Origin: Nymphaea colorata
Lineage: Eukaryota > Streptophyta > Magnoliopsida > Nymphaeales > Nymphaeaceae
Direction: 5' to 3'
Assembly (NCBI RefSeq): GCF_008831285.2
Contig: NC_045140.1
Coordinates: forward strand, 20,210,370 to 20,274,369
DNA: 64,000 nucleotides
Shown here: piece by piece, positions 13,401 through 25,162 of the stretch
Layout: each line of letters starts with the position of its first letter
Numbering within the stretch: position 1 is the stretch's first letter
Made by a program: the position numbers and the translations under genes
The notes under the pieces: generated by a model
Told to the model about the DNA's origin: nothing
Databases searched by the model: none
Seen by the model: only the letters and a program-made list of their open reading frames with translations

Positions 13401-16400
13401 TGGTAATTTCTTGTGCATCTGTTAGACAATTCTGTTTCCTGTATGTTGTTAGCTAACTTTTAGTGGTTCTTAATCTTATGAGTGTCAGATGGTTGTCATT
13501 ATTGTTTATGCATTCTTATATGGGAGGCTTTATATGTCGCTGAGTGGGTTGGAGAACTCACTAGTAAAGCGCGCACATGCTAGAGGCGATGATCCTCTGA
13601 AGGCAGCACTAGCGTCTCAGTCCCTTGTTCAGATAGGCTTGTTAATGACGCTGCCCATGGTTATGGAGATTGGGTTGGAAAGAGGTTTCAGAACAGCACT
13701 GAGTGATATTATCATTATGCAACTTCAGCTATGTGCTGTTTTCTTCACCTTTTCTCTTGGCACAAAGACCCATTATTTTGGCCGCACTGTCTTGCATGGT
13801 GGAGCTAAATATAGGGCCACAGGGCGTGGTTTTGTAGTTCGACATGAAAAGTTCGCAGAGAATTACAGGCTTTACTCAAGAAGCCACTTCGTGAAAGGAT
13901 TGGAGTTAATGATGCTTCTGATAGCATATGAAATTTATGGTTTTGTATCATCTGATACAACTGCATATATGTTGATGACATTCTCAATGTGGTTCCTGGT
14001 CGCATCTTGGCTGTTTTCTCCCTTTCTTTTCAACCCATCTGGATTTGAATGGCAAAAGATTGTAGACGATTGGGATGACTGGACCAAGTGGATAAGTTGT
14101 AGGGGAGGAATTGGGGTGCCAGGGAATAAGAGCTGGGAGTCGTGGTGGGAAGAAGAGCAGGAGCACTTGCAACACACAGGGCTATCAGGACGCTTGTGTG
14201 AGATTATCCTTTCCCTTCGGTTCTTCCTCTTCCAATATGGAATCGTTTATCATTTGAGAATATCAAACAATAACAAAAGCATCATTGTAAGTTCTCAACC
14301 CATTCCTTCTCTCAGTATGTATAACTCTTTTTGCTTATTTTTTAAGTCACCTAAAGTTTTAATCGCTGATTCCTGATATGCATGCACTTAAGAAATCTTG
14401 ATGAATTAAGTTACCCTCTAGACAATTGTCTTACTTTAGGCTTTTCACATTTTATACTCTGTGCGAATTACTGATTCAGATCATAATAATTTAGAAGGTT
14501 TGGCTTTGAGAAATTGCTTCTGTTTTATTGTATGCAAAGATCCTGCTGGATGTGCATTCCTGGCTCTACTGCTAGCTTAAACATCTAAAGCTGAAGAGAC
14601 AAAATAAGGTCAAAATGTATGGGTTGAGTTCTGTCCCCTTTTTATTTTTTAAACATCAACGCTGTGGGGGCTTTTCCATAGATCGATATCGCCCTGTGGA
14701 GTCGACGTTCCGAAGGCTCCACTTGACAGCCTTCCATAACCCTCGTGAAACGAACCTCTCGAGGTAATAGCTCTGAAACAGGTTTTCTTGGTGAAAGGTA
14801 AGCAATGGCATCCGCTCCTACTTTTGAGTATAGAGTTGTTCCGGCCTCTACCTGACCTCCTTTCGTTCTACATTAGCGTGATAGGTGGAGGCGGGCACAA
14901 AGTGTGAGGGGGGGAGGGCAACTTGGTAGTTAGGATTGTCTAAGGATTTTTCTGTGGAATTCTAGCAGTGCATTGGTTAGTGATGGTACTTGGGACTTCA
15001 TTAGATGATTAGATCCAAATTATTAGAAGATGAAAAGAAGAAACGTCTTCCTAACCCCCTTAAGACACCTGTAGAATTTCATTGGCCTTGACTTTTAGTT
15101 CTTGCATCATTGATGCTTTTGTCCTTGAATCCAAAACTGTCTGATTCCCCATGCTCTTTTCCACATTGTATCCCTTTAAATACAAGTGCTATTGTAAAAT
15201 CCATAAAAGATTTGGCAAATCGCATCACCGTTATCAGTGTCAGGTGCTCTTGCCATCGAAATTTCATAACGGTGCCAGTCTAGCTAGGGTTTAGCTCTAA
15301 AATGTTTGGCATCTATCATCAATACATGAAAAAAAAAAAAAAAACAATTTTGCCCTTCTTCATCATAAATGCAAGGTATTTTGTGGTGGTTAAAGAAGAA
15401 AGAAGCTCCCTATTCCAGTGTTTTAAGATCTTAAGGTACTAATGGATGTATATATATATATATATATGCATAAAAATAAAAGTAGTCTATTCTATTTCTC
15501 TGGAATTTGCTTTGAAATTTAGGCTGTTTCCATATTATTGTATTTTATTTTGAGTTGATGACACTTGAGGAGGCACAAAATAAAAGCTTCTGAAATATTG
15601 TAAGAATATTGTTACTTTCAACAATGTCTGTAAATACAGTCTGTACACTCATATTATCCTTCTTGGTCTCGAGATGTTCTAAAAGAGTTAATAGTTGTAC
15701 CAGTATTTTTCAACACATGTAAAGAAGTGTTTTTCATGCACACGTGTAAAAGTCATATCAGTTTTCTTTTCCAATATGCAACTAATTGGCCATCATCTTT
15801 AGTTAAGATTGTTTTGTTAAATAAAGGATCAATCTAACTGATATACTGATGGCAGTCCTACAGAATGTCTACATGTGAATATGTGATTTAGCAGTTACTG
15901 GAACTGAGGCAGATTTTGGAGTCATGTTCTGTCATTCTTTTTCAACTATTGTGAACTAATGCCTTTCCATTCTCAGGTTTATGGACTATCCTGGCTTGTT
16001 ATTGTTGCTGCGATGCTCGTATTGAAGGTTAGTTTTGGTTTCTGAATTGTTACCACTTAGCATGTAAGACCTAATTAGATGATTGATCTATGACCTCTCC
16101 TGCATGCAAAAAGTTTTGTGTTCCTATTAGTGGAATATCCTGGCACCTTAAACCGTGGACCCATGGCTTTACTCCTTCATGAACCTTAGTATGAAAATGA
16201 TCCTATAGATAGTGTCTTATACATAGATATAGCTGAAGCCAGCATGTGCTGGCTGGCGTGATTGAACATGAGATCTTCCATGTTATACGTGTAATTCTTA
16301 TGTACATTTACATATTTCTGCTTCCATGGGTCTGTGTGTATGTGTATATTTTTGTTATCTAAGTGGGGATCCTTTTTAATAGGTGGTGTCCATGGGAAGG

Positions 16401-17211
16401 AAGAAGTTCAGTGCAGATTTCCAGTTAATGTTTAGACTGCTCAAACTACTCTTGTTTATTGGATCAATTGGGGCCATAACTGTCCTTTTCATGCTTCTCA
16501 ATCTGACAACTGGGGATATCTTCTCTAGTATCTTGGCATTCATGCCAACAGGATGGGCACTATTACAGGTATGTTCCTTTTCCCTTTCAATCGGAAAGGA
16601 TGATGTATTAGCTTTTGCCAAGTTGTATGTGTGCGTGTATGTGTGTGTGTGTGTGTTTTTTTTTTCCGTCTCAAAGCCTCAATCCACTATAACACGTGAA
16701 TTACTTCGCTTCCCAGTAAGACAGCGTTAAGCACTGAACTAGGTCAACGTCCATCAACAGTGCGTTTCTCCCTTTAAGTTAAATAAGTTGGTGATTTTTG
16801 TTGAATTCTTGGTTTGTCATTATGCTCGTTTGGTGGTCCAAGTCCACCTCTGGTATCATTTCCCGTCATTCCTCTGTGCAATGGTGTAGAGTGAAAGTCA
16901 TTCTTCTCTGACATCAATGCGTGTAACTTCTCTATCCTGCAATCTAGTTGACGAGCAATTTTTTCATGCTACTGCCACAGATTGCACAAGCATGTAGGCC
17001 AGTGGTGAAAGCTCTCGGCATATGGGGCTCAGTGAAAGCACTTGCAAGGGGATACGATTATATTATGGGCCTCATAATTTTTGCCCCGATTGCTGTCCTG
17101 GCCTGGTTCCCGTTTGTCTCCGAGTTTCAGACGAGACTCCTGTTTAACCAAGCATTCAGCCGAGGCTTACAAATTTCTCGAATTTTGGCTGGAGGAAAGA
17201 AGCAGAATTGA
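1419..17211 (+). CDS. CALS9: Callose synthase (1,3-beta-glucan synthase, GT48), CALS9/GSL10-like, 5'-truncated by window edge
   Basis: Plasma-membrane enzyme that polymerises UDP-glucose into callose. Exons read by eye: 1419-1545, 1639-1776, 1846-1922, 2010-2097, 2188-2316, 2401-2515, 4416-4750, 5723-5775, 5931-5991, 6083-6164, 6249-6298, 6400-6486, 7590-7712, 7793-7887, 8000-8084, 8159-8319, 8918-9041, 9121-9215, 9298-9454, 9604-9755, 10285-10394, 10502-10627, 10706-10774, 10866-11055, 11408-11519, 11595-11714, 11797-11912, 12016-12099, 12972-13084, 13173-13402, 13489-14286, 15977-16027, 16383-16568, 16981-17211. They join in one frame, giving about 1622 residues against about 1890 for the full family member. 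The first exons match the FKS1 N-terminal domain ([19 protein letters not shown]). Exons 5-12 hold the first membrane block. From exon 15 the large cytosolic GT48 region runs through the [13 protein letters not shown] and GKPENQNHA motifs. Exons 30-34 hold the C-terminal membrane block and end in LAGGKKQN. Wording throughout is nearest to CALS9/GSL10 rather than CALS10 or CALS12. All introns are GT-AG except the one at 7888-7999 (GA-AG). Confidence 0.93.
2516..4415 (+). other. Large intron 6 of callose synthase
   Basis: A 1.9 kb intron between the exon ending LRLLQ and the exon starting ILDFILNFP. It holds a very AT-rich core at about 3310-3560 and a CT-rich simple repeat at about 3765-3810. 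Short open frames here have no family resemblance. I see no intact transposon. Confidence 0.8.
4751..5722 (+). other. Intron 7 of callose synthase
   Basis: A 972 bp intron. It contains a string at 5214-5233 (ataccccctcaagctgggag) that resembles the reverse complement of a Ty1/copia polypurine tract. No coding remnant supports this, so it is only a hint of an old antisense insertion. Confidence 0.5.
6487..7589 (+). other. Intron 12 of callose synthase
   Basis: A 1.1 kb AT-rich intron between LGE and [12 protein letters not shown] see no gene, repeat array or transposon end in it. Confidence 0.8.
8404..8800. mobile_element. Possible short inverted-repeat element in callose synthase intron 16
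   Basis: The left end (about 8404-8423) reads gagttggcaaactcagga. The right end (about 8777-8798), read on the minus strand, gives a closely similar tagtttggcaaactcagaa. This is a roughly 15-18 bp terminal inverted repeat about 395 bp apart. The core is itself partly palindromic, which weakens the case. No target-site duplication is obvious. Confidence 0.3.
14287..15976 (+). other. Large intron 31 of callose synthase, with a GC-richer patch
   Basis: A 1.69 kb intron separating the long exon ending NKSII from the 17-codon exon [10 protein letters not shown]. About 14650-14910 is clearly richer in G+C than the rest and differs in texture from it, which suggests an insertion of foreign or organellar DNA. 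A (TA)n microsatellite lies at 15449-15467 and a poly(A) run at about 15329-15344. Confidence 0.7.
16625..16656. repeat. (TG)n microsatellite in callose synthase intron 33
   Basis: Imperfect TG/GT repeats run straight into a short T tract, shortly after the donor at 16569. Confidence 0.9.
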
Positions 17212-17341
17212 GGATACATGCACCACGATTTGAAAGGTGGCTAACAAGGGACTTCCATGTTTATATTTTTCGTCTGTTAGATATACCTGATTCTATTGTT
17301 GTACCATATAATTCTTTGTTCTAATTTCTAAACCCTCTCTC

Positions 17342-17347
17342 AATAAA
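17342..17347 (+). terminator. Poly(A) signal of callose synthase
   Basis: A canonical AATAAA sits about 130 bases after the stop codon at 17209-17211, following a T-rich 3' untranslated region. This is a normal distance for a plant near-upstream element. Confidence 0.6.
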
Positions 17348-17510
17348 AGTTTGAATGAAGATCAGCTGCACTGCATAAAATGCGACTGATCTCTGTTACC
17401 TTTTTTGTTATGTGATGGCTTTTGGTTTTCGTTTTTCCCTCGTACTACCTTAATAATGGCGAATACATCCCCTACTCTAATCCATCCAAATTAATATTTG
17501 TGGTGAAGTT

Positions 17511-17573
17511 TCGTGATAAAAGCTGTCGATTTTATTAGAAGAAATGCTGTAAGCGCCTCAAGAAAAGGAGGAT
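17511..17573. repeat. Partial third copy of the 17.8/19.9 kb repeat
   Basis: The string gataaaagctgtcgatttta and the following 'gctgtaagcgcctcaagaaaaggag' region match sequence inside the two larger copies at about 18413-18462 and 20553-20612. Similarity stops abruptly on both sides. Confidence 0.6.
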
Positions 17574-17700
17574 TCAAATAAAATAGCATACAAGAGCAAT
17601 AAAAACCCATTTGACCGACAGAGCGACCATCGAAAGTTAAGCAGGACGGAGTTTGCTAATGGCCTAGACTTGTGAATTTGGACAAACTGATGACATGTTT

Positions 17701-17775
17701 GTTAACCACGTCCTTAGTTTGAATTATGAAGGATGATGTTAACCATGTCCCTAATTTGAGTCTTGGACGATGATG
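17701..17775. repeat. Two-unit 37 bp tandem repeat
   Basis: The unit starting gttaaccacgtccttagttt at 17701 recurs with a few changes at 17738. A degenerate third unit may sit just before the second large repeat copy at about 19911. Confidence 0.6.
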
Positions 17776-17837
17776 GTATTGAAGTATGTTAATCTTGGAA
17801 TTATAGGCGCCGCTAAAGGAATTGCTGACTCGCCTGG

Positions 17838-18925
17838 AATCGCCCTGACTTGCTTGGAATTGTCCGAACTTGGTTGCAGTAAAAATACATTAAAAATTTT
17901 CATGACCTGATTCAACCAAGTCGACCAGACCCAATGACCCGATCAACTACCAATCCGAGTCTGAACCACGGGTTTGCTAATTATGAGGAGATTCCCTTTT
18001 TAACAGGAACATCCATTCGATGGGAGCTAATGTGGCCCGGTCTCCGGGCTATTTGTGTTTGTTCTTTCTGTTCCAGCTGGAACCTTAAGAACAGAGTGTT
18101 CTCTTTTTGGAGTTTCCATGAACAGGAATCCAACGCTGCCCATGAAGTGCGTCAAAGAGAAGCATTTAAAGAATTGGGACCCATCTCAAGTCAGAAGCTC
18201 GGTTTCCACTTTGAGGTTGCATGTGAGCTATATATTGTGCTGCATGTGAGCTTTCAAGTGGGGCAATTATTTGTGCAAGATGAGATGCTCTTTATAAATG
18301 GTTATTTTTCTTATATATTTTCTTTGAAATAAAAAAAAAAGGCATTCATTCCTATTGGTATTATTTATTTCGTTTCAAAATAGCAGTTGACTCGCAGGCT
18401 GTCACAAGTTTCCTGATAAAAGCTATCGATTTTGTTAGAAAGCGCCTTAAGAGAAGAAAGTTCCAGCATTATCCACCGGAGAACGTTCGAAGGAATTTGC
18501 ATATTGCAAGGTCAACTCCTGCTAAACTGCGCCACATGTTTCACTGCATGGTTTTCTGTTACTGTGACAAGACTTAGCTAAGTCTTCATGCAATGAGGGA
18601 AGAGATACATATTTTCATCCCAGTTTGAGGAGTACTTTTTGTCCTTGCAGCGATCCTGACCAAGTCAGGGACGCCAATTTAGAAAAACTAAAAAAACAAG
18701 TTAGATCTGGCTCATAATTCGTGGAGTTGAATCAGAATCAAATTCATAAGAGCTCTAAAAATAAGACATCGCCTCTCAAATCCGACCAGTTTATACTTGA
18801 ACGGCACATGATTTCTTTTTCAGAAAAATGCCCATCAACTTTCGGGAATCGTTTTCTCTGATTTTGGCATGATGATGAATGTCATTTCAATATAATAGTG
18901 TCATATTTCTTTTCAACTGGGTGGC
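17838..18925. repeat. Copy A of a ~1.1 kb dispersed duplication, unknown nature
   Basis: This segment and 19931-21115 are colinear over their whole length, with scattered substitutions and small indels. Shared landmarks include 'gttgcagtaaaaatacatta', 'ggcccggtctccgggctatt' and 'gacaagacttagctaagtct'. Open frames of 85-132 codons cross it in two phases, but they match no family I know. I infer a non-coding transposon fragment or segmental duplication rather than a gene. Confidence 0.8.
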
Positions 18926-19179
18926 ATACGTACACATGTGAAGAGAGAGAAAGAGTCGATAAAATGAAAAATATATAACAAAATTGAGGAACAAGAAGTT
19001 CCCTAAATACAAAAGCAAACCGCAAAAACAAAAACAAAAAGACGAAAATATACAATACAATGCACAGTGAAATAAGAAAGGTGTGAATAAAGAGGAAAGA
19101 ATGAGCAGCACCGTCACTCAACCGCAGACGGACCACGGCGCCTTAGCAGAATGACAAACTGGACATCCCCTGCACAAGA

Positions 19180-19930
19180 CGAGCTAAATAATCTGACGAA
19201 GAGAATATGTTCCTAATGACCCTATTGTTGCGCTCCTCTCAAATGAGCAGCAACAGGGTCAAATGTGAGAGAGAGAGAGAGAGATTTGGGTATGATGAAT
19301 AAAAACAAGAAATGACTGGGTCATTAAAGCCGCCCCCTCCCCCTTGCGCCCCAACTTACAGCAGACTCATTCAACACACCGTCCCCGCCAATTGTCCGTA
19401 TTATATTTGCAACTTGCACCCTGTGATTCTCTTTACTTCATAAAAGAAAAACTCTCTCTTTCTCTTTGGGTGTACCTTTCTTCTATTGTAGCATGCGCTT
19501 GCACAAGGAATGACACCCAGTAGGAGTACTGACTATGCTGTGATGCATGCATGCTTGCGACATCCGCAGGCAACCCAACTGCTTCAATCTCGACTGAGCC
19601 ACCCTTTGAAGTTTCCAACTCAAGAAACCACGCCCAAGTCAGGAAACTTTGTTCGCTTCCCTACGACTCCGATGCTACCCTTGCCCCCTTTCCACACCAT
19701 TAATGGTACAGCAACGTTGTCATTGGTTTCCAATCCCAGCCAACTTAATCGCCTCCATCGTGGTCATGGGTCGTCCCTTCAATTATGAACTTTGTGAACC
19801 TCAATTTTTCAACCAGTAGTTCCAGCAGCTAACTAGCTCTTTGACAAATCTTAATGGCTTTCATTGCTGCCCCGCGGGGCTTGGGCCCATGTAATTCAAG
19901 CCCCTTGGCTGTTAAGTCTGGAGGATGATG
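19180..19930. other. Spacer between the two repeat copies; (GA)n tract, no gene seen
   Basis: It contains a (GA)n microsatellite at about 19267-19284. Open frames of 60-92 codons occur on both strands near 19433-19788 but have no recognisable domain and no gene context. Confidence 0.5.
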
Positions 19931-21115
19931 TAATCGCCCCTGACTTGCCTGGAATTGCCTGAGTCGGTTGCAGTAAAAATACATTAAAAAATTCATGACT
20001 TGACTCAACCAAGTCGATCAGACCCAGTGGCCCGATCAACTGTCATTTCCCAGTCCGAACCACGGATTTACTAATTACGAGGAGATTCCCTTTTTAACAG
20101 GAAACATCCATTCGAGGGGAGCTAATGTGGCCCGGTCTCCGGGCTATTTGTGTTTGTTCTTCCTGTTCCAGCTGGAACATTAAGAACAGAGTGTTCTCTT
20201 TTTGGAGCTTCCATGAACAGGAATCCAACGCTGCCCATGAAGTGCGTCAAAGAGAAGCATTTAAAGAATTGGGACCTATCTCAAGTCAGAAGTTCCGTTC
20301 CCACTTTGAGGTTGCATGTGAGCGATATATTGTGCTGCATGTGAGCTTCCAAGTGGGGCAATTATTTGTTTGCTGTTATTAATGAAAATTTGGGACCAAT
20401 CCCTTTGTGCAAGATGAGATGCTCTTTATGAAAATGGTTATTTTTCTTATATATCTTCTTTGAAATTAAAAAAAAAAAAAACATTCATTCCTATTGGTAT
20501 TATTTATTTCGTTTCAAAAATTCAGTTGACTCGCAGGCCGTCAGAAGCTTCCTGATAAAAGCTGTCGATTTCATTAGAAAAAATGTTGTAAGCGCCTTCA
20601 GAGAAGGAAGTTTCAGCACTAGCCACCGGAGAACGTTCGAAGGAATTTGCATATGAAAAAACACATCTTATTGCAAGATCAACTCCTGCTAAACTGCGCC
20701 GCACGTTTCACTGCATGGTTTTCTGTTACTGTGACAAGACTTAGCTAAGTCTTCATGCAATGAAGGAAGAGATACATATTTTCATCCGAGTTTGAGGAGT
20801 ACTTTTTGTCCTTGCAGCGATCCTGACCAAGTCAGGGACGCGAATTTAGAAAAACTAAAAAACAAGTTAGATCTGGCTCATAATTCGTGGAGTTGAATCA
20901 GAATCAAATTCATGAGAGCTCTAAAATAAGACATCTCATCCCAAATCCGACCCCTTTATACTTGAACGGCACATGATTCCTTCTTAAAAATTGCCCATCA
21001 ACGTTCGGGAATCGTTTTCTCAGAATTTGCCATGATGATAGTGCCGGAATGTCATTCCAATACTGTCTTCTGGGTTACTGCTTCTGTTCCTTTTCTTTTC
21101 AACTGGTTGGCGTAG
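19931..21115. repeat. Copy B of the ~1.1 kb dispersed duplication
   Basis: Direct-orientation partner of 17838-18925, displaced by about 2.1 kb. Unlike copy A it carries extra sequence at about 20368-20402 (tgctgttattaatgaaaatt and following). Copy B also keeps about 15 bases near 20656-20672 that copy A lacks. The divergence suggests an old duplication. Confidence 0.8.
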
Positions 21116-23456
21116 TTCAGTGTTCGTCATGAGCATTCGTATAATTTGATTGCTTGCCCATAGCAGTGATCACAAATTATCCACAAAATTCTCGAGGAAT
21201 GTGCGTGCAACTACTTAAGTTCCAAGTAGTTTGGCCTTTTTCTTTTCTCCATATTATGTGAAACTTAGGCTCCAATTCTTTCCGATCTATTTAACTCTCG
21301 CCCGGTTTTGTTGTCGCCATCCCCACCAGCAGGATTCTAGATTACGTAAAGTCCACCGCACCATCTCCAGCGTGAAACTAGCTACTATATAAAACTTGCC
21401 TCAGTCAATTAATTATGAGGCCATATATTGTCTCGGTTGGTTCACAATCCGCGGGTAGTTTCATGATCATCAATTTAATCAAGACATGAGTTTAAATTAC
21501 TCAAATCCAAGTCATATGCTTGGAACAATGCCCAAGCTTCACTGTTGCTATTTTTTCTGAATGACAAGCACGTTAATTTTTTAAAATTCATATCGAACTT
21601 AAAGGGTATTAAGTTATAAAAACAGGGGAAGAGGGGGTTAAATATTTTTTAAAAATTGATCTAATAATAATTTTTCAAGTTTTAAAACACAAAAATGACA
21701 TCGGCATGGTTAAAGCTAATTCTGAAAAAATGCCTAGAAGTTTGATTTTTGAAAACCCGAGAATTGACTGTGTTTGGTGGCAAGCAAAGCAAGAAGTTGC
21801 TTACACCAACCCTCGAAATTTTTCTTGGCCCTCAAGGAACAAATTTCTCGACTAATTTTTCTCGTTGATTTTTTATTTTCCAAATCTTTAAAGAAAGTCG
21901 CCGTGATTGCTTGTAATCGCAATGTCCCACACGTTTTCAGAGAGAGGTCACAAAAGTTTTTAACCGGAAACAACAAATTAGCTGACTTTCATATTAAAAT
22001 AACTTTTTATTAAGATAAGTGGTAGATATGTGAAGCTAGCCAGGCAAACATTTTTGTAAATTAGTCGCTTTTCATCATGGTCTGGCGAGGGCTTATTGGT
22101 TTTTCAACACACACATATATATATATATATATATATCATTTGTAGAAAACTAAAAATGTAGATGCAATATCTATCTTGAAGAACTTGAGAAACAACTTAA
22201 AACAGAAGCACCTTTGTTGTATAGATAACTTCTTGTAGAGATTCATCAGAACGTTTTTATGTCATAGAAGTCCGGCTACACATCAAATATTTTTTTAATT
22301 ATTTTTTAAGTTTTTGGACATGAAAATCAGATCCTTAAAAAAATTAATTTTGGTATCCTTTTGGAAAATTTCGACAGGAAGATGTCCCATCCTTCTCAAA
22401 AAGCTCTTCTTATATATTAAGTCACGCTGTGATCAGTAAAAATTTAAGTGTTTTTAAATTCATGAAAAAAAAACCATTCAAATTGACGTTAGATGCTATA
22501 GTTTTAACATATTTTACATGTCGCAACTTAGCAAATCAAGTTTTATATGTTGTTACTTTGTATGTAATGAGCTTACGCCGGATGTACTACCGATATGTAC
22601 ATTTACTTTTATGCCCAAACTGCATATGGGTAAGGTAACAAATAAGTATAAAATAATATTTATAAGATAATAAAAGATTTATGAACAGATGTATAAGATA
22701 AAGCTAAACATAAGTATGAAATAACCATCAGATAACGCTAAACATAAGAAGATCGTGTTTATGAGATAATAAAATATTTATAAGATAATGAGATAACCCA
22801 ATCAGCAGGATAAAAAGATGAAAAGATTTTTTTTTATGTACCAAAAAATGACGACAAACATTTTTTACCTTTATGCTTGTGGAAGGATAAATATTGTCGT
22901 CTGTTACAATTATATTTTGTGTTTAATTAGTCTCCACCTTCCACATTTGCTGTATCTTTTAGAATCTGCAGCCTCCTTCACCTTTCTTTCTCATAAAACT
23001 CGGCCTTGCTCCACTCTCCCGTGATAGACCTTTCCATCTTTATCATGTTTAACTTTCTTAATCCCGTGAAGCAAGAATATATTATTGAGAGAGAAACTAT
23101 GTTACAGAAAGAATACATGTACATGATATGACATGATAAAGGCTTACAGATGCTGAGCAATATATATACATATATACGCACAAGAATCATCTTAACAAGC
23201 CTGTGTCCAGTTGTTGCTTCTGCTGGCCCAGTCATAACAATTCCAGCAGTGGAGCACTAAAATGAAGACGCGTAATTAGGAGAACAGGAAACCTGAACAA
23301 GGAAAGTAGATTTCTTAGCAACTAAACGAAATCCATTCAACCGATCAATTCTTGAAGAAGGCGCACTCTAAATGTTATCCCATCACGCGCTTCAAGCATT
23401 TTGGATTTCGCTCCAACAAAATCCTCATCGTCTCTACGTCCGACTTTCCTGAGGGG
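21116..23456. other. AT-rich intergenic DNA, distal upstream of flotillin 1
   Basis: No gene is seen. The part from about 21700 to 22080 resembles about 25920-26620 (shared 'tgtcccacacgttttt' and 'aaccggaaacaacaaatt'), so the flotillin duplication probably included this far-upstream DNA. A (CA)n/(TA)n microsatellite is at 22107-22136. Short degenerate 'ataagataa' repeats occupy about 22640-22800. Confidence 0.7.
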
Positions 23457-23567
23457 CCGCATATGGAGGAACGACCAATAACTTGAAAGTCCTCCGCCCT
23501 TTCCCGGCAATCAGCAGTCATTGACTTGACCTCGAGTCCTCTAACCAGGAGCCAATAGCCTATATAA
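23457..23567 (+). promoter_or_regulatory. Proximal promoter of flotillin 1 (TATA, CCAAT, duplicated W-box core)
   Basis: A TATA box (tatataaa) lies at 23561-23568 and a ccaat motif at 23552-23556. The string ttgacttgacctcgagtcct at 23521-23540 holds two TTGAC W-box cores. This string and gccgcatatgga (23457-23468) recur upstream of the second flotillin, so they probably belong to the ancestral promoter. The start codon is about 135 bases after the TATA box. Confidence 0.6.
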
Positions 23568-23701
23568 AGCCTCGCAGATCTCAGTATTAACTATTCCACC
23601 TCTCTCCGTTGACTCCCATCGATCTCTTGCTCAAGTTATTCTCATCATCTTCTCCATCCCATCCTCCGCAGCAGAGGTAACGAGATAGAGGTGGCCGGGA
23701 A

Positions 23702-25162
23702 ATGATGTGGTACAAAGTAGCCAAGGCCTCCGAGTTCCTGGCCATCACCGGCTACGGCATCAAGGACATCAAGTTGGCCAAGAAAGCATGGATCTTGCCC
23801 GGCCAATGCTGCACCACCTTCGACATCTCTCCCGTGAACTACACCTTCGAGGTCCAGGCCATGAGCGCCGAGAAGCTCCCTTTCCTCCTGCCGGCGGTGT
23901 TCACCATCGGCCCTCGCGTCGACAACGAAGATTGCCTCCTCAAGTACGCCCGGCTTATCACCCCTCACGACAAGCTCTCCAGCCACGTCAAGGAGCTGGT
24001 TCAGGGAATCATCGAGGGAGAGACGAGGGTGCTGGCCGCCTCCATGACCATGGAGGAGATCTTCAGAGGCACCAAGGAGTTCAAGTCCGAAGTCTTCGGC
24101 AAGGTGCAGTTGGAGCTCAACCAATTCGGCCTCCTCATCTACAACGCCAACGTGAAGCAGCTCGTCGATGTCCAGGGCCATGAATACTTCTCGTATTTGG
24201 GTCAGAAGACTCAGATGGAGGCTGCCAACCAAGCCAAGGTGGAGGTCGCGGAGGCGAGGATGAAGGGGGAGGTGGGGTCGAAGCTCAGGGAAGGGCAGAC
24301 GCTCCAGAACGCCGCGAAGGTCGACGCGGACACCAAAATCTACTCGACGCAGAGGGAGGGGGAGAGCAGAAAGGCGGAGATCAGGATGCAGACGGAGGTG
24401 AAGGTGTTCGAGAACGAGAGGGAAGCAGAGGTGGCCGAGGCCAACTCAGAGCTCACCACCAAGAAGGCGGAGTGGAGCCGTCAGGCCATGATTGCGGACG
24501 TTGAGGCCGCCAAGGCCGTGGCTATAAGAGACGCAGAACTTCAGCAGGCAGTGGAGATGAAGAAGGCGGCGGCAGAGACGGAGCGGCTCCGTGCACAGAT
24601 GCTCAGCAAGGCCAACGTCGAGCTGGAGACGAAGATGAAGGACGCAGATTCGGTGTATTACCAGAAGAAGAAAGCAGCCGAGGCATCTCTGTTCGAGAAG
24701 GAGAAGGAAGCTGAGGGAAGGAAAGTGGCGGCAGAAGCGGCATTCTTTGCGAAGCAGCAGGAGGCAGAGGCAGAGCTTTATGCGCAACGGAAGGCGGCCG
24801 AAGCAAGGGTTGCAGCCGCCGAGGCCGAGGCCTATTACGTAGGCAAGATGTTGGCTGCCTTAGGAGGCGACTATATGGCTTTGAGAGACTATATCATGAT
24901 CAAGGAAGGGGTGTATCAGGAGATCGCTAAGACCAATGCTCAGGCAGTGAATGGACTAAATCCTAAGATCAGCGTTTGGAACAATGGCAGCGAGGGAGTG
25001 GGGAGTGGTGATGGCGGTGCAGCACCAACCGCCATGAAACAGATTGCCGGTGTCTACAAGATGCTGCCTCCTCTATTTGAGACAGTGCATGAGCAGACAG
25101 GGATGCTGCCACCCACTTGGATGGGCAGCCTGAAGGCCTCTGCTGTGACTGCGGAGGAATGA
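23702..25162 (+). CDS. FLOT1: Flotillin-like protein, complete, single exon
   Basis: Scaffold protein on the cytoplasmic face of plasma-membrane microdomains, linked in plants to clathrin-independent endocytosis and microbe responses. The 486-residue product starts (M)[18 protein letters not shown], the plant flotillin N terminus. The SPFH/PHB domain runs to about residue 190 ([67 protein letters not shown]). A long Glu/Ala/Lys-rich coiled coil covers about residues 195-395. The conserved end is [20 protein letters not shown]. There is no signal peptide or membrane span. Cys36-Cys37 could be lipid-attachment sites (inference). Two ATGs are adjacent at 23702 and 23705; the paralogue keeps only the second, so 23705 may be the ancestral start. 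The coding region is GC-rich and intact. Confidence 0.95.
   Translation: MMWYKVAKASEFLAITGYGIKDIKLAKKAWILPGQCCTTFDISPVNYTFEVQAMSAEKLPFLLPAVFTIGPRVDNEDCLLKYARLITPHDKLSSHVKELVQGIIEGETRVLAASMTMEEIFRGTKEFKSEVFGKVQLELNQFGLLIYNANVKQLVDVQGHEYFSYLGQKTQMEAANQAKVEVAEARMKGEVGSKLREGQTLQNAAKVDADTKIYSTQREGESRKAEIRMQTEVKVFENEREAEVAEANSELTTKKAEWSRQAMIADVEAAKAVAIRDAELQQAVEMKKAAAETERLRAQMLSKANVELETKMKDADSVYYQKKKAAEASLFEKEKEAEGRKVAAEAAFFAKQQEAEAELYAQRKAAEARVAAAEAEAYYVGKMLAALGGDYMALRDYIMIKEGVYQEIAKTNAQAVNGLNPKISVWNNGSEGVGSGDGGAAPTAMKQIAGVYKMLPPLFETVHEQTGMLPPTWMGSLKASAVTAEE

Noticed and set aside
23645-24232. 195-codon minus-strand frame opposite flotillin 1
   Set aside because: Shadow of GC-rich coding DNA on the other strand; it has no domain of its own.
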